Of a stretch of DNA of 64,000 nt, positions 63,905-64,000 are shown one piece after another. Numbering within the stretch: the stretch's first letter is position 1; each line of letters starts with the position of its first letter. This DNA is from Roseovarius albus (GTDB lineage: Bacteria > Pseudomonadota > Alphaproteobacteria > Rhodobacterales > Rhodobacteraceae). Position numbers and translations under genes: made by a program. The stretch spans positions 229,853-293,852 of the forward strand of contig NZ_FWFX01000006.1 in assembly GCF_900172335.1 (NCBI RefSeq), in the 5' to 3' direction. The notes below the pieces were generated by a model. That model saw only the letters and a list, made by a program, of their open reading frames with translations, was not told where the DNA came from and did not search any database.

Positions 63905-64000
63905 TCATTTTTCCTTTTCTTTCGGGTCATTGTCGCTCATCCGGGTCACGCTTATCTTCGCAGTCTGGTTTGATGCCATGATGGCACCGCTGCACGCATA
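63905..64000 (-). CDS. possible 3' end of a gene running off the right edge
   Basis: Thirty-one codons open to the window edge on the minus strand, ending with a lysine-rich tail (SDNDPKEKEK). The plus strand is also open from an ATG near 63870 to the edge. Composition slightly favours the minus strand; the call is weak. Confidence 0.3.
   Translation of the reverse strand, partial: YACSGAIMASNQTAKISVTRMSDNDPKEKEK

Overview
The window reads as a chromosomal segment of an alphaproteobacterium of the Rhodobacteraceae, most likely the marine roseobacter group. The basis is inference from gene content: the short alphaproteobacterial PurL, a radA-cvpA-purF neighbourhood, a fused indolepyruvate ferredoxin oxidoreductase, two Hint_2-domain proteins, a form II coxSLM cluster, and a GTA-type endolysin/holin pair inside the cytochrome c maturation genes. 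I see no rRNA, tRNA, CRISPR array, transposase or integrase. Coding density is high and many adjacent genes overlap by 1-4 bases. The genus cannot be fixed from the sequence alone.

Layout. 1-5.3 kb: an ATP-grasp gene cut by the left edge, a divergent AEC-type transporter, then the stationary-phase maintenance group surE-pcm-nlpD-like on the minus strand. 5.6-10.6 kb: a small exported protein, an SDR protein, a glutamate decarboxylase/antiporter pair and a Cys-rich DUF1284 protein. 10.6-20.2 kb (minus strand): purF, a Hint-domain protein, cvpA, radA, a coiled-coil membrane protein, a PqiA-type protein, an AT-rich HEPN-like gene, mlaF-mlaE and alr. 20.3-26.5 kb: a tail-anchored hypothetical protein, a Tat-exported agmatine deiminase, dnaB, pyrE-pyrC and an unknown protein.

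26.7-36.4 kb is a molybdenum hydroxylase island. coxD, an MBL-fold protein, coxE, an XdhC-type factor and a molybdopterin-binding protein run in one direction. An inverted ArsR/SRPBCC pair follows, then coxS-coxL-coxM. CoxL carries AYRGAGR, the form II signature, so carbon monoxide may not be the substrate. 36.7-43.3 kb holds a cobalamin branch (MFS-cobB-cobA leftward, cbiD-cobK rightward) followed by alkA and an esterase. 43.4-48.8 kb holds a second Hint protein, grxD, a small membrane protein, bolA, a YbjN-like exported protein and purL. 48.9-52.4 kb has a PLP ammonia-lyase with an M24 peptidase, and a LysR regulator. 52.4-57.6 kb has the large indolepyruvate oxidoreductase, an acyltransferase and murI. 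57.7-63.8 kb has argC, ccmE, endolysin, holin, ccmF, ccmH and a crotonase.

For a second look I rank highest: the endolysin/holin cassette within ccm genes, with a calcium-loop-like insertion in the endolysin; the pair of Hint proteins, one splitting cvpA from purF; the form II cox cluster with its MBL protein; the HEPN-like gene inserted in a lipid-transport operon; a GadC without its C-terminal plug; and several exact palindromes, namely 43325-43346, a LysR-type site at 52393-52413, and a 27-bp intergenic repeat at 17053 and 36640. No obviously new multi-gene defence or mobile system is visible.
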